From an uncultured Isosphaeraceae bacterium (GTDB taxonomy: Bacteria > Planctomycetota > Planctomycetia > Isosphaerales > Isosphaeraceae): DNA of 64,000 bases. The stretch is taken from assembly GCA_945957605.1 (NCBI GenBank), contig CAMFLR010000001.1, positions 1,116,001-1,180,000 of the forward strand. Reading direction: 5' to 3'. Shown piece by piece: positions 18,737 to 26,045 of the stretch (its first letter is position 1; every line of letters starts with the position of its first letter). The translations under genes were made by a program, and so were the position numbers. The notes under the pieces are model-generated. The model saw only the letters and a program-made list of their open reading frames with translations, had not been told where the DNA came from and did not search any database.

Positions 18737-18802
18737 CGAGCTCGCCGCGTCCAGATTGATTGGCGAACTTTGACACAAACATCAAAATGGCGAGACAAAA
18801 CA

Positions 18803-19012
18803 ATGAAACCCTCGGATGCCCGAGTTCAACCCATCTTCAATGATGCACTCGACTATCCCGCCGGCGACGAACGCGAAAACTACCTGCAAAAGGCGTGTGG
18901 CAGCGACGCCCCGCTACGTGCTCGAGTCGAGGCGCTCCTGCGCGCGCACGAAACAGCCGGCAGCTTTTTGACAGGCGGTCGCACCGATCGCGAATCGCCG
19001 GGCGATCATTGA
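18803..19012 (+). pseudogene. Truncated N-terminus of a sigma-associated Ser/Thr kinase
   Basis: This 69-residue frame starts 66 bases after the sigma factor stop and reads FNDALDYPAGDERENYLQKA, then DAPLRARVEALLRAHETAGSFL. From general knowledge of planctomycete genomes, this short helical module normally opens a large kinase encoded next to an ECF sigma gene. Here it stops after GSFLTGGRTDRESPGDH with no kinase domain downstream in any frame, so most of the partner has apparently been deleted. It could also be a stand-alone small protein. Confidence 0.6.
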
Positions 19013-19144
19013 AAGCGCGATTGCGCGAACCGCGCTGAAAGCGATTCACTCAATCGCGCAAGAAAACGACGCCCGCCTCGATGAGACGCGCGTCGTTGAT
19101 ATGCTAATGATACCGGATCCTAATTCTAACGAGGCACAGACGTG

Positions 19145-19576
19145 TCAGGCGGTACCTGCACGAGCTGTAGCGTGCGGAGCGCCCTGTCGGGCGGCGTCGT
19201 TCGCCGGTTCAATGGGGGCGGCACCAAGCAGGCGACGCATCGCGGCGTCGTACCCCATAAATCGTGCCATTTCGAGCAGTTGAGCCGCTTCACGCGATCC
19301 AATGTCGCGCGCCACGCGCAGAAGGGCGCGTTCCGGCTCGGTCGTTACGTCCGCGGTCGATTTCGCCGGGTCAGACTCAAGCGAGTCGTCCGCAAGGTAA
19401 TCGAGCGAAACACCAACCGCCCGCGCAAGGCGGAATGCGTTTTCGAGGCCGGGAAGCGACTTGCCCGCCAGGATGCGGGAGATCTCAGAATCGCTTACCT
19501 GCGAGAGGCGGGCTAACCTCTGGCCGTTTAAGCCCTTTAATAGCATCTGCTTGTGGAGTTTTTCGTCAAGTTTCAT
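19145..19576 (-). CDS. XRE-type helix-turn-helix regulator
   Basis: A 143-residue DNA-binding protein. The HTH_3 domain fills residues 1-60: LHKQMLLKGLNGQRLARLSQ, VSDSEISRILAGKSLPGLEN, then AFRLARAVGVSLDYLADDSL, the classic Cro/cI layout. The remaining half (PERALLRVARDIGSREAAQLLEMARFMG) has no domain I recognise and could be a dimerisation or ligand part. I start at the ATG 19574-19576 because GGAG lies 8 bases upstream; a 20-residue longer reading lacks homology. Dyad-rich DNA just upstream may be its operator region. Confidence 0.85.
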   Translation of the reverse strand: MKLDEKLHKQMLLKGLNGQRLARLSQVSDSEISRILAGKSLPGLENAFRLARAVGVSLDYLADDSLESDPAKSTADVTTEPERALLRVARDIGSREAAQLLEMARFMGYDAAMRRLLGAAPIEPANDAARQGAPHATARAGTA

Positions 19577-19907
19577 CGCCACTCTCCGCCGCCGGTACCA
19601 GCCCCCTGCTCCTAATAATGCAATCAGTTTCCCCAATAATCAATCGCATTTCGCGATTTTCTGGGGAAATACACCGTTTTTTCTCCCGAATACTGGACTA
19701 CACCTGTCAAACACCCGGGAAAACGATGCTCTTCTTCTCCCACATACGGGATTCATCGCAAAAACGAACCAAATCCTCCCTGTTTTGGGGAGGATGGTTC
19801 ACTTTCGAGAGTTTTCGAGCAACGACATCCCTGACCGAAAGCTGCGAAATCACGAAGTATCGGGTTGAGCGCGGATTTCTCTCCATCCGCGTGATTGAGC
19901 CAGCCGT
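19577..19907. promoter_or_regulatory. Dyad-rich upstream region of the XRE gene
   Basis: No gene. The stretch has several inverted elements: TTTCCCCA..TGGGGAAA (about 19628-19670), TCCCGAATACTGGA (19684-19697), TCCCACATACGGGA (19738-19751) and ATCCTCCC..GGGGAGGAT (19773-19795). The two 14-base dyads share TCCC-N2-ATAC and an NGGA end. Such clusters just ahead of an XRE gene suggest autoregulatory operators. A CGCGGAT/ATCCGCG stem at about 19870-19893 could end the polyprenyl synthase transcript. Confidence 0.5.
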
Positions 19908-20981
19908 TTATGCGGAACGCCTGACGACGTAATGCGTGAGGTTGCGGAGCAAGCCTTTAGCGGCCGATTCGGGTAGGATTTCGAGAGCGGAACCGGCCTG
20001 AGCCGCGTAGACCTTGGCCTGATTCCAAGCATAATCAAGCGCGCCCGAAGATTCCAGATGCGGACGCAATTCTTCTCGCGTTTCCGCAGTCGGCTCGGCC
20101 ACCATATGCCTGATACGGTCTGCAAGCGCAGGAGGAGACATCGCGATCAACCGGATCAACGGAAGTGTCAACTTCTGTTTATCGAGGTCAGTTCCCAGGC
20201 TTTTTCCCGTGGTTTTTTCATCGCCCCAGATATCGAGCACGTCGTCGGCAATCTGAAATGCCACGCCAAGATCGCGTCCAAAATTGTCCATTGCTTCGAC
20301 GGTCGCAGCATCGGCGCCGGCATAATGCGCGCCCAGCCGCGCCGAGACTGCAGTTAGCTCGGCGGTTTTGCCGCGAATAATCTCGAAGTACGCAGCCTCG
20401 TCGAGATCGATGTTGCCGCGATTGTGCACTTGCTGCATCTCGCCTTCACAGACGAGGTTGGTTGCATGGCCAATCCAGCGGCAGGCCAGGGTCGAATCGA
20501 GCGAAGCGGCAAGATGGAAGGCGTGCGTGAAGAGGTAATCCCCCATCAGCACTGCGGTTTCGTTGCCCCATTCCGCATTCACGGTGGCAGCGTGGCGGCG
20601 AATGAAGGCCTCGTCCAGAATGTCGTCGTGAACTAGCGTCGCAGTGTGAATCATTTCGACCACGGCCGCCAGCACGGGGTGATCCGACGTGAGAGCGCCG
20701 CACGCTTGACCTGTCAACAATACGAGCGCGGGGCGCAGCCGCTTGCCGCGGAAATCGGCGCAGTGGTGCACCAGGTTCTGCACGAAGGGGAAGCGGCTGG
20801 CGAGCTCGGCTGCGAAAATGCGCTCGGCCTCGACCAACTCCGCGGCGATCGGCGCGTAGACAGTCGCAAGCTTGCGGCCAATGTCTTCCTTGGTGAGAAC
20901 AGAGGGGGAAGAGGACGACATTTCACGCACTCCTCGATCTGCGTCGCGGTCCAGTGACGCTGATGGTCTGGGTTCACTCAT
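19908..20981 (-). CDS. Polyprenyl diphosphate synthase
   Basis: A trans-isoprenyl synthase (357 residues) that builds a long prenyl chain by adding isopentenyl diphosphate. The first aspartate motif is HDDILDE (about 118-124), preceded by GKRLRPALVLL, and the second is QIADDVLDIWGDEK (about 246). The residues before the first motif are small or aliphatic (TATLV), more like medium- or long-chain enzymes. Its start overlaps the moaC stop as ATGA. Likely product is a quinone side chain or bactoprenol precursor; the exact chain length cannot be told. Confidence 0.92.
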   Translation of the reverse strand: MSEPRPSASLDRDADRGVREMSSSSPSVLTKEDIGRKLATVYAPIAAELVEAERIFAAELASRFPFVQNLVHHCADFRGKRLRPALVLLTGQACGALTSDHPVLAAVVEMIHTATLVHDDILDEAFIRRHAATVNAEWGNETAVLMGDYLFTHAFHLAASLDSTLACRWIGHATNLVCEGEMQQVHNRGNIDLDEAAYFEIIRGKTAELTAVSARLGAHYAGADAATVEAMDNFGRDLGVAFQIADDVLDIWGDEKTTGKSLGTDLDKQKLTLPLIRLIAMSPPALADRIRHMVAEPTAETREELRPHLESSGALDYAWNQAKVYAAQAGSALEILPESAAKGLLRNLTHYVVRRSA

Positions 20982-21457
20982 GACTCGCCTCGCCGAAAGG
21001 GACCGCTCTTTCCCCCCGACTTCGACTCCAGCCGCACTTCATCAATCTCAATCGTCCGATCGACCGACTTGCACATGTCGTAAACCGTCAAACCAGCGAC
21101 CGACACGGCCGTCATCGCTTCCATCTCAACACCAGTGCGTCCCACAACCTTCGCGGTCGCCACAATCTTGATCGTCGCGTTATCAATAGGCTCGAGCGTC
21201 AGCTCGACTGAATCCAAACCGATCGGATGGCAAAGCGGAATCAACTCGCCCGTTCGCTTCGCCGCCATGATTCCCGCCAGCCGGGCCACTCCCAAAACAT
21301 CCCCCTTCACCACCTTGCGGTCGAGGATCAACGCGAGCGTCTCCTCCCGCATCCGCACCAGACCGCTGGCGATTGCTGTCCGCAACGAAGCTTCCTTCGT
21401 TGAGACATCCACCATCCGGCTCGAGCCGTGCTCGTCAAAGTGCGTCAGTTCCGCCAT
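20978..21457 (-). CDS. moaC: Cyclic pyranopterin monophosphate synthase
   Basis: Second step of molybdenum cofactor synthesis, forming cPMP from 3',8-cH2GTP. At 159 residues it is full length, with ARLAGIMAAKRTGELIPLCHPI (central motif), GVEMEAMTAVSVAGLTVYDMCK (catalytic region) and DRTIEIDEVRLESKSGGKSG at the end. GAGG lies 7 bases before the ATG. The gene overlaps the downstream polyprenyl synthase gene by 4 bases, and a MoeB-type protein elsewhere in the window belongs to the same pathway. Confidence 0.96.
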   Translation of the reverse strand: MAELTHFDEHGSSRMVDVSTKEASLRTAIASGLVRMREETLALILDRKVVKGDVLGVARLAGIMAAKRTGELIPLCHPIGLDSVELTLEPIDNATIKIVATAKVVGRTGVEMEAMTAVSVAGLTVYDMCKSVDRTIEIDEVRLESKSGGKSGPFRRGES

Positions 21458-21526
21458 GTTCCGCCTCTGCGTTCAATTTGTTCTGAACGTATTTTACGAA
21501 TTGTCGAGCCGGTGAACAGGGGGAGT

Positions 21527-23104
21527 TCATTCTTTTGCAAGACGAATCACGCGCGAGAGCCATACGCCGAACCTCGATCGCTCCGAAATAAGGGTCCCAT
21601 TGTCGAACATTTCGGCCCATCCTGGCTTCCAGTACGCGGTGCGGCGATACACCACAACATATTGCGAATTCGTAACTTCCGACTCATCCCCCAGGACGAT
21701 CCGCTTGCGAATAAGATCACGTCCAGTCGTGATTGCCCCTTGAGACGGAGCAAGAGTCGGAGCCAGGCAAGCCTTAGCTTCTGTCGGCGCGGAGGCGGCG
21801 AGTTTCCGGAGCAGACGCGGATCAACCGAGTCGCTCCAGTAAGTTAGTTCAAGTCCCAGCCGCTCAGCCCCCGGCAACCCGCCGACGCAAATGTTGTAAT
21901 AACTGAGGCCGAACGGATGCATCACGATCAAGGGGGCGCCTTGCAACAATAGGATGACACACCAAGTCCACTTAGCAGATCTCTTGCCGTTAGATTTCTC
22001 CCAAATTTCCGAGAATCCGCGACCCGCAAGAATCGCCCAAAGCGGAAAGGTCAACAAATACAGTCGCTCTCCGTCGTAAACGGGAACATTCGTGCTGAAG
22101 AATGCGAGAATTGCAAAAACGGCTCCGAGGAGCACAAGCCCTGCTCCATCCCGCTGCCGGATTGCACGCACGCTCCCCACAACTCCGAAGTAATGCAGGC
22201 CCACTGGCACGGTCGCGATGAAATGGAGCCAGGGGAAATGCCAGGGGACATCCCGGTCGCGGTAAACCTGGCCAAAGTACTGGACGTAAATTGCCGTCCG
22301 CTCGACTCCCGTTCCCAGGTATGTCGCCAATCGGCCGATCGGATCAAACCAAAGCCAAGGCCATCCTATAAAGAAGAGCGTGAGACCAACGATTGTCCAA
22401 GCGAGCATCGGCAGGAACGCTCGCTTCGGGCCGAGGACCGAGATCGCACGAACCAAAACGATCGGCGGCAAAAGCCAGGCGTGGATCTTAGTCAGGAGCG
22501 CGAAACTCCAGAATACCGCCGCGATAGCCATGCCGCGCGTTGGGTGAGCCGACGTCAACGCGCGCTCGGCCTTGATCAGCGCGACGCTCCAGAACGCCGC
22601 AATAAAGAGGTCGAGCGCTCCCAAATGCGCATGCGTAAAGACGCGGGGCATCACGATCAAAGAAAAACCGGCCGCCCACGCGGCAGCGACTCCCCGCTTT
22701 CGACCTGCCTCGCTCGCCACCACGCCGACCAACCAGGCAAACACGAGCGCCGGTGCGATTCGACCCGACACAACATAAATGCCAACCGGATCCGCCCCTC
22801 CCAGAAACAGAACCTCGAACGGCTCCCCCAGCGTGGAAGCGATCCCCAAAAGCCAGCGCCCGAGCGGAGGATGTTCCTTATTGTCGAGATAAACCCGGTC
22901 GCTCACCTGCTGGGTAAAAAACTTCAGACCGTTTGTTCGAAGCGCGGCGACGTAGTTCCGCCCCGGTCGAACGTCGAGCGGTTCGTCGACCGTGATCCCA
23001 GGATCGGCCAGTGTCACCAGCACTAGCAACGCTGCAGTTAAGGAGAGCAGTCGGGCGACCTGCGGAACAGTTCGCGCCTTGAACCAGTCGATCAATCGCG
23101 TCAT
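21527..23104 (-). CDS. Integral membrane glycosyltransferase (GT39/GT83-like)
   Basis: A 525-residue polytopic protein of the PMT/ArnT type, which moves sugars from lipid-linked donors. The first hydrophobic segment (about 18-36) leads into ITVDEPLDV, where this family carries the catalytic acidic residue in the first external loop, followed by LDNKEHPPLGRWLLG, a typical second motif. At least 8 further hydrophobic segments are visible, then a soluble C-terminal part from about 380. Acceptor and donor are unknown. There is no strong ribosome site before the ATG, and it stands apart from the small genes that follow. Confidence 0.85.
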   Translation of the reverse strand: MTRLIDWFKARTVPQVARLLSLTAALLVLVTLADPGITVDEPLDVRPGRNYVAALRTNGLKFFTQQVSDRVYLDNKEHPPLGRWLLGIASTLGEPFEVLFLGGADPVGIYVVSGRIAPALVFAWLVGVVASEAGRKRGVAAAWAAGFSLIVMPRVFTHAHLGALDLFIAAFWSVALIKAERALTSAHPTRGMAIAAVFWSFALLTKIHAWLLPPIVLVRAISVLGPKRAFLPMLAWTIVGLTLFFIGWPWLWFDPIGRLATYLGTGVERTAIYVQYFGQVYRDRDVPWHFPWLHFIATVPVGLHYFGVVGSVRAIRQRDGAGLVLLGAVFAILAFFSTNVPVYDGERLYLLTFPLWAILAGRGFSEIWEKSNGKRSAKWTWCVILLLQGAPLIVMHPFGLSYYNICVGGLPGAERLGLELTYWSDSVDPRLLRKLAASAPTEAKACLAPTLAPSQGAITTGRDLIRKRIVLGDESEVTNSQYVVVYRRTAYWKPGWAEMFDNGTLISERSRFGVWLSRVIRLAKE

Positions 23105-23718
23105 GGAGGACTCGGGCTGATTAACAAATGGAATGCACCATTATGCCCTCAGCCCCCTTCCCTCGCGAGTTGCCAAGCCGGTCGGCCTCGGTCGCCCCCT
23201 GCCCTCCGCGAGCTTTTCTTGCCAACTTAGGCTTACTACCATCCGACCGACGAATACAGGCTAACTCATTACATCAATCATCCATTCACACATCTTTTGT
23301 GTAATGGCGAGCTCCGACAAAGGTCATCGCGTTTTATAAATCGTAAACCTTGATCTATTGCCCTTTTCTGAGACGGTTTTGGCTTCAAATCTGTCTAAGT
23401 CTGAGCGAGATTCACACGAGCATCATGGTTACCATTGTTCCTACGCTTAGATACAACAGCTTTATTGCCTTTTATTTCTTGACCACGTTGTTTTTTGTGA
23501 ACATCCAGGTCATCCAGATGGCCCGTTTGTCAGGGTCTACCGACTTTGACCATTATAAAACTGAACTCTTCCTTATAACGATTGACAAAACAAACATCGC
23601 GTTCTAAGTTCGGATAGCGTGACGGAAGCCGCCATACAAACGACATGGATGTATAGGGATCGATACACGGGGCTCGGCGACCAGGTCTGGTCGCCCTATA
23701 TAAGGAGATTCGTCATTC
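23105..23718. other. Lower-GC intergenic region before the small gene
   Basis: About 610 bases with AT content above its neighbours from roughly 23260 to 23610. An 85-residue frame (23350-23607) has one hydrophobic stretch but no ribosome site or family resemblance, so I do not call it. Features near the end are a TTGACA at 23582, an imperfect dyad TGTAT..ATACA (23650-23667) and a near-perfect palindrome (23676-23695), listed separately. Confidence 0.5.
23676..23695 (+). promoter_or_regulatory. 20-base palindrome ahead of the small gene
   Basis: GGCGACCAG-GT-CTGGTCGCC is a perfect 9-base inverted repeat around 2 central bases, ending 3 bases before TATAAGGAG, the ribosome site region of the 76-residue gene. 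It could be an operator or a 5'UTR hairpin that hides the ribosome site. A second dyad lies just upstream (23650-23667). Confidence 0.5.
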
Positions 23719-23949
23719 ATGAATGACAGCGAATTCCCCGCGGTCGGCCGCAGTCCAGGTGTAGACGGGGCTACCGACACGAACGCAGGACCTGAACAGG
23801 TCTGGACTGAATGCGACACCAACCTGGATTGCAGCCCCGAAGCACAGGAAGTCTTTCGCACGCTCGACGAGTACCGTGCCGACACTGGGAAGACCGTTTT
23901 GACGTGGAACGAAGTCGTATCCGTTCTCCGCACGCTTGGGTTTGAATGA
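23719..23949 (+). CDS. Small conserved planctomycete-type protein, function unknown
   Basis: A 76-residue acidic protein. The C-terminal half, EVFRTLDEYRADTGKTVLTW followed by NEVVSVLRTLGFE, resembles a small family I associate with planctomycetes that ends in TWSEVL-type sequence; the N-terminal half is variable. AAGGAG lies 11 bases before the ATG. A palindrome sits directly upstream. No signal peptide or membrane segment is visible. I do not know a function and list it because of the ribosome site, upstream dyads and family resemblance. Confidence 0.6.
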   Translation: MNDSEFPAVGRSPGVDGATDTNAGPEQVWTECDTNLDCSPEAQEVFRTLDEYRADTGKTVLTWNEVVSVLRTLGFE

Positions 23950-24136
23950 GTGTTTGCGTTTCGAAGATTGACGCATCTCACGCTCCTAACCAATTCGATT
24001 ACGCAAAAATTTGACATCGTCTCGGTCTCGTTCTAAGGAAGAATTGGCTGGAATCGGTATGTGCCGAGCCTCTACCCAGCCGAGCCCGTCTACCGACTTA
24101 AGGGCAGACGTCTGCTCTGCTTTAAGGACGAAGGCC

Positions 24137-24358
24137 ATGCGTTCTACTCTCAGCCATGCCTTTTTAGATTTGCCGAGCGAACAGGCCCCGCGAGAGCACA
24201 AGCTGGTTGAAGTCACTCACAAGTCGATGCTTTGCAAAATTCGCTTCTTTAACGAGAACGAGTGGAGCGCCTTGCCAATCAGCAAACGCCCAGTCGATTG
24301 CGTGCACAAGCCGGGCACTGGATGGGTTTGTCTCCAGCCAGTCGCCGGACTCAATTGA
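24137..24358 (+). CDS. Small hypothetical protein, 73 residues
   Basis: A short soluble protein. The central part HKSMLCKIRFFNENEWSALP and the end RPVDCVHKPGTGWVCLQPV resemble small planctomycete proteins with an EW-ALP and PG-GWV pattern; the function is unknown. I start at the ATG 24137 because GGACGAAGG lies just upstream; the open frame extends 126 bases further. A terminator-type hairpin follows 45 bases after the stop, supporting a real, separate transcription unit. Confidence 0.6.
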   Translation: MRSTLSHAFLDLPSEQAPREHKLVEVTHKSMLCKIRFFNENEWSALPISKRPVDCVHKPGTGWVCLQPVAGLN

Positions 24359-24402
24359 TCCTGGCACTTCGATAAAACAACGACGCCTGCGGATTCTCAT
24401 GT

Positions 24403-24437
24403 AAGGGTCGCACCCAACTCCGGGTCGCGACCCTTTG
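24403..24437 (+). terminator. Terminator after the 73-residue gene
   Basis: The stem AAGGGTCGC / GCGACCCTT encloses a 15-base loop and ends in TTTG. The T-run is short, so termination strength is uncertain. Confidence 0.6.
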
Positions 24438-24849
24438 TTCGTTATCTGCAAGATCTTGGTATCGAACGACTTTCTCACAGCCACTCTCAAACTGTCTGGC
24501 GGCAAGGAAAAAAGGAGAGCGACAACATCGTCGCGCGTACCCGCCTCCGTGCCCGTGCTGGGTACGTCTCCTGGGCATGATTGGTTTCGCGCCCGATGGG
24601 ATGGCGACATCATCGTCGCTTACTGCGGGACACCCCGGTTTGATTCGCATTTGTCCAGTCTTCGCAGGTGTAAATCATCCCAACACAAGTTTCATAGAAC
24701 TACTGTTTCCCAACGTCAACCAATCGTTAACTGAACGTTGTCCAGGAACAACATTCTCGCCAAATCGCCGATTTCGCCTCGTCTCTGCTTTTTCCCGGGC
24801 CAGTCCAACGTCTGATAATGCGGAACGCCTGTTGCCATGCGACTTTCGG
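24438..24849. other. Gap with no recognisable gene
   Basis: Open frames on both strands here lack ribosome sites and do not look like proteins I recognise. Nothing else stands out. Confidence 0.4.
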
Positions 24850-24914
24850 AAAAAGAGCGAGGCCCGGTCGACGTCCCGAAGGTGACGCCGGCCGGGCCTG
24901 CTGGGCCCTCGCTT
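24850..24914 (-). terminator. Terminator of the receiver-like regulator gene
   Basis: On the minus strand, GCGAGGGCCC pairs with GGGCCTCGC around a GC-rich inner stem and is followed by CTCTTTTT, 23-80 bases past the stop of the regulator gene. Confidence 0.75.
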
Positions 24915-24936
24915 TGATCCGCGGAGGAGCGATGGA

Positions 24937-25512
24937 TCAAGGCTCGTCGGACTTCTTCTGGGAAATCAGGCGACGCAACCGTTCGGCGAGGAGAACGCCG
25001 TCGAACGGCTTTTTGAACGCGTCGTTGAAACCCAGGTTGTAAAGCTCTTCACCAGGCTCGTCGCTCGTGAGAGCCACGAGGATCGTGTTGATGTGGTCCT
25101 GGCTCTTGCGGAGGTTCTGAGCAATCTGACCCGCCTCGATGCGGCCGACCGCGAGGTCGATCACGATGCAGTCGGGGTGGAAGCTCTCCGCACGAATGCC
25201 AGCTTCGAAGCCCGAAGCGGCGGTTTCGATGCGGAAGTCGTTATCTTCACGGAGCTGCTCACGCAGGCTGCCGAGGAGCACCGACTCAGCACCGACGACC
25301 AGAACCTTATGGTAGACCTCAGCTTCGAGGTCGCCCAGCGGCATGCCGTGCTCCTTGAGGAAGCGCAGCAGGTGCTCGCGGGGGATGCGGCGATCTTGCG
25401 AACCGGGGATGCGATATCCACGCAAGCGGCCCGAGTCGAACCACTTGCTAACCGTGCGGGGCGCGACTTTGCAAATCTTCGCGACCTGTCCGGTGGTAAA
25501 GACTTTTTTCAT
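24937..25512 (-). CDS. HTH (excisionase-type) plus degenerate receiver-domain protein
   Basis: A 191-residue protein with a MerR/excisionase-like HTH at residues 1-55 (FTTGQVAKICKVAPRTVSKW, RLRGYRIPGSQDRRIPREHL) and a receiver-fold part at 67-190. The phosphoacceptor Asp119 (CIVIDLA), switch Thr149 (LVALTSDE) and Lys168 (FKKPF) are present, but the acidic pair that holds Mg2+ is replaced by Gly74-Ala75 in KVLVVGAES. Phosphorylation may therefore be absent or inefficient. HTH-first order is the reverse of most response regulators. No histidine kinase adjoins. Start chosen at 25510-25512, where homology begins and GGAG lies upstream. Confidence 0.87.
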   Translation of the reverse strand: MKKVFTTGQVAKICKVAPRTVSKWFDSGRLRGYRIPGSQDRRIPREHLLRFLKEHGMPLGDLEAEVYHKVLVVGAESVLLGSLREQLREDNDFRIETAASGFEAGIRAESFHPDCIVIDLAVGRIEAGQIAQNLRKSQDHINTILVALTSDEPGEELYNLGFNDAFKKPFDGVLLAERLRRLISQKKSDEP

Positions 25513-25995
25513 AATTCGAGGACTCCACTCCATGGATTGGTGCGAGGCCTCGGAGGTTTCCTCACCCCTCCGGGTTGACCCAAGTCGGCGCGGCGTTGGG
25601 GCTCTCCCTATATTCGACTACGGCCAGGCGGCCGCAATCGCCTTCGGAAAAACTCCAAAAACAGCCCCACGCCACCATCTCCCGACCACGCCAAGCCGCC
25701 GCGTTGCCTTTCAGCCCCACGACGCCTCACGCGGTTCAGACAGAGCAGCGGACGAATCCGCCACCCCGCCTCAGAGGCGGGAGATGACCCCGTTTGTTAA
25801 GACGGGTTGACCGGCCTGGTGCCATGCTAGAGGTCATTCCATGACTCCCCAACATAACGAGCCTGACCGTCAAGACTAATTTTCGTGTTTCGCCGCCCGA
25901 TTCTTGAGGACGGGTCGCACGGAGTCGTCCTAAAATGCGACTTCCGCGTCCGGCGAACACCTGGGTCAACCATTCCGGTAAGGAAGATTAAACAG
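25513..25995. other. Gap upstream of the regulator gene
   Basis: About 480 bases without a supported gene. A CCGCCTC/GAGGCGG inverted repeat is present near 25770-25785, followed by an ACCCCGT..ACGGGTT repeat (25788-25809). The regulator promoter must lie here, but I cannot place it. Confidence 0.4.
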
Positions 25996-26035
25996 AAAAT
26001 CCCGGCCGGCACCTCTGGGCGGTACCGGCCGATTT
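25996..26035 (-). terminator. Terminator of the FlgI-like gene
   Basis: On the minus strand CGGCCGGTACC and GGTGCCGGCCGGG pair over 7 loop bases and are followed by ATTTTC. It lies 10 bases past the stop codon of the FlgI-like gene. Confidence 0.8.
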
Positions 26036-26045
26036 TGACATAACT

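Noticed and set aside
19628-19800. CRISPR-like repeats upstream of the XRE gene
   Set aside because: The dyads are irregular in spacing and sequence; there are no equal repeats with spacers and no cas genes.
23350-23607. 85-residue AT-rich frame with one hydrophobic segment
   Set aside because: No ribosome site, no family resemblance, and hydrophobic short frames arise easily in AT-rich DNA.
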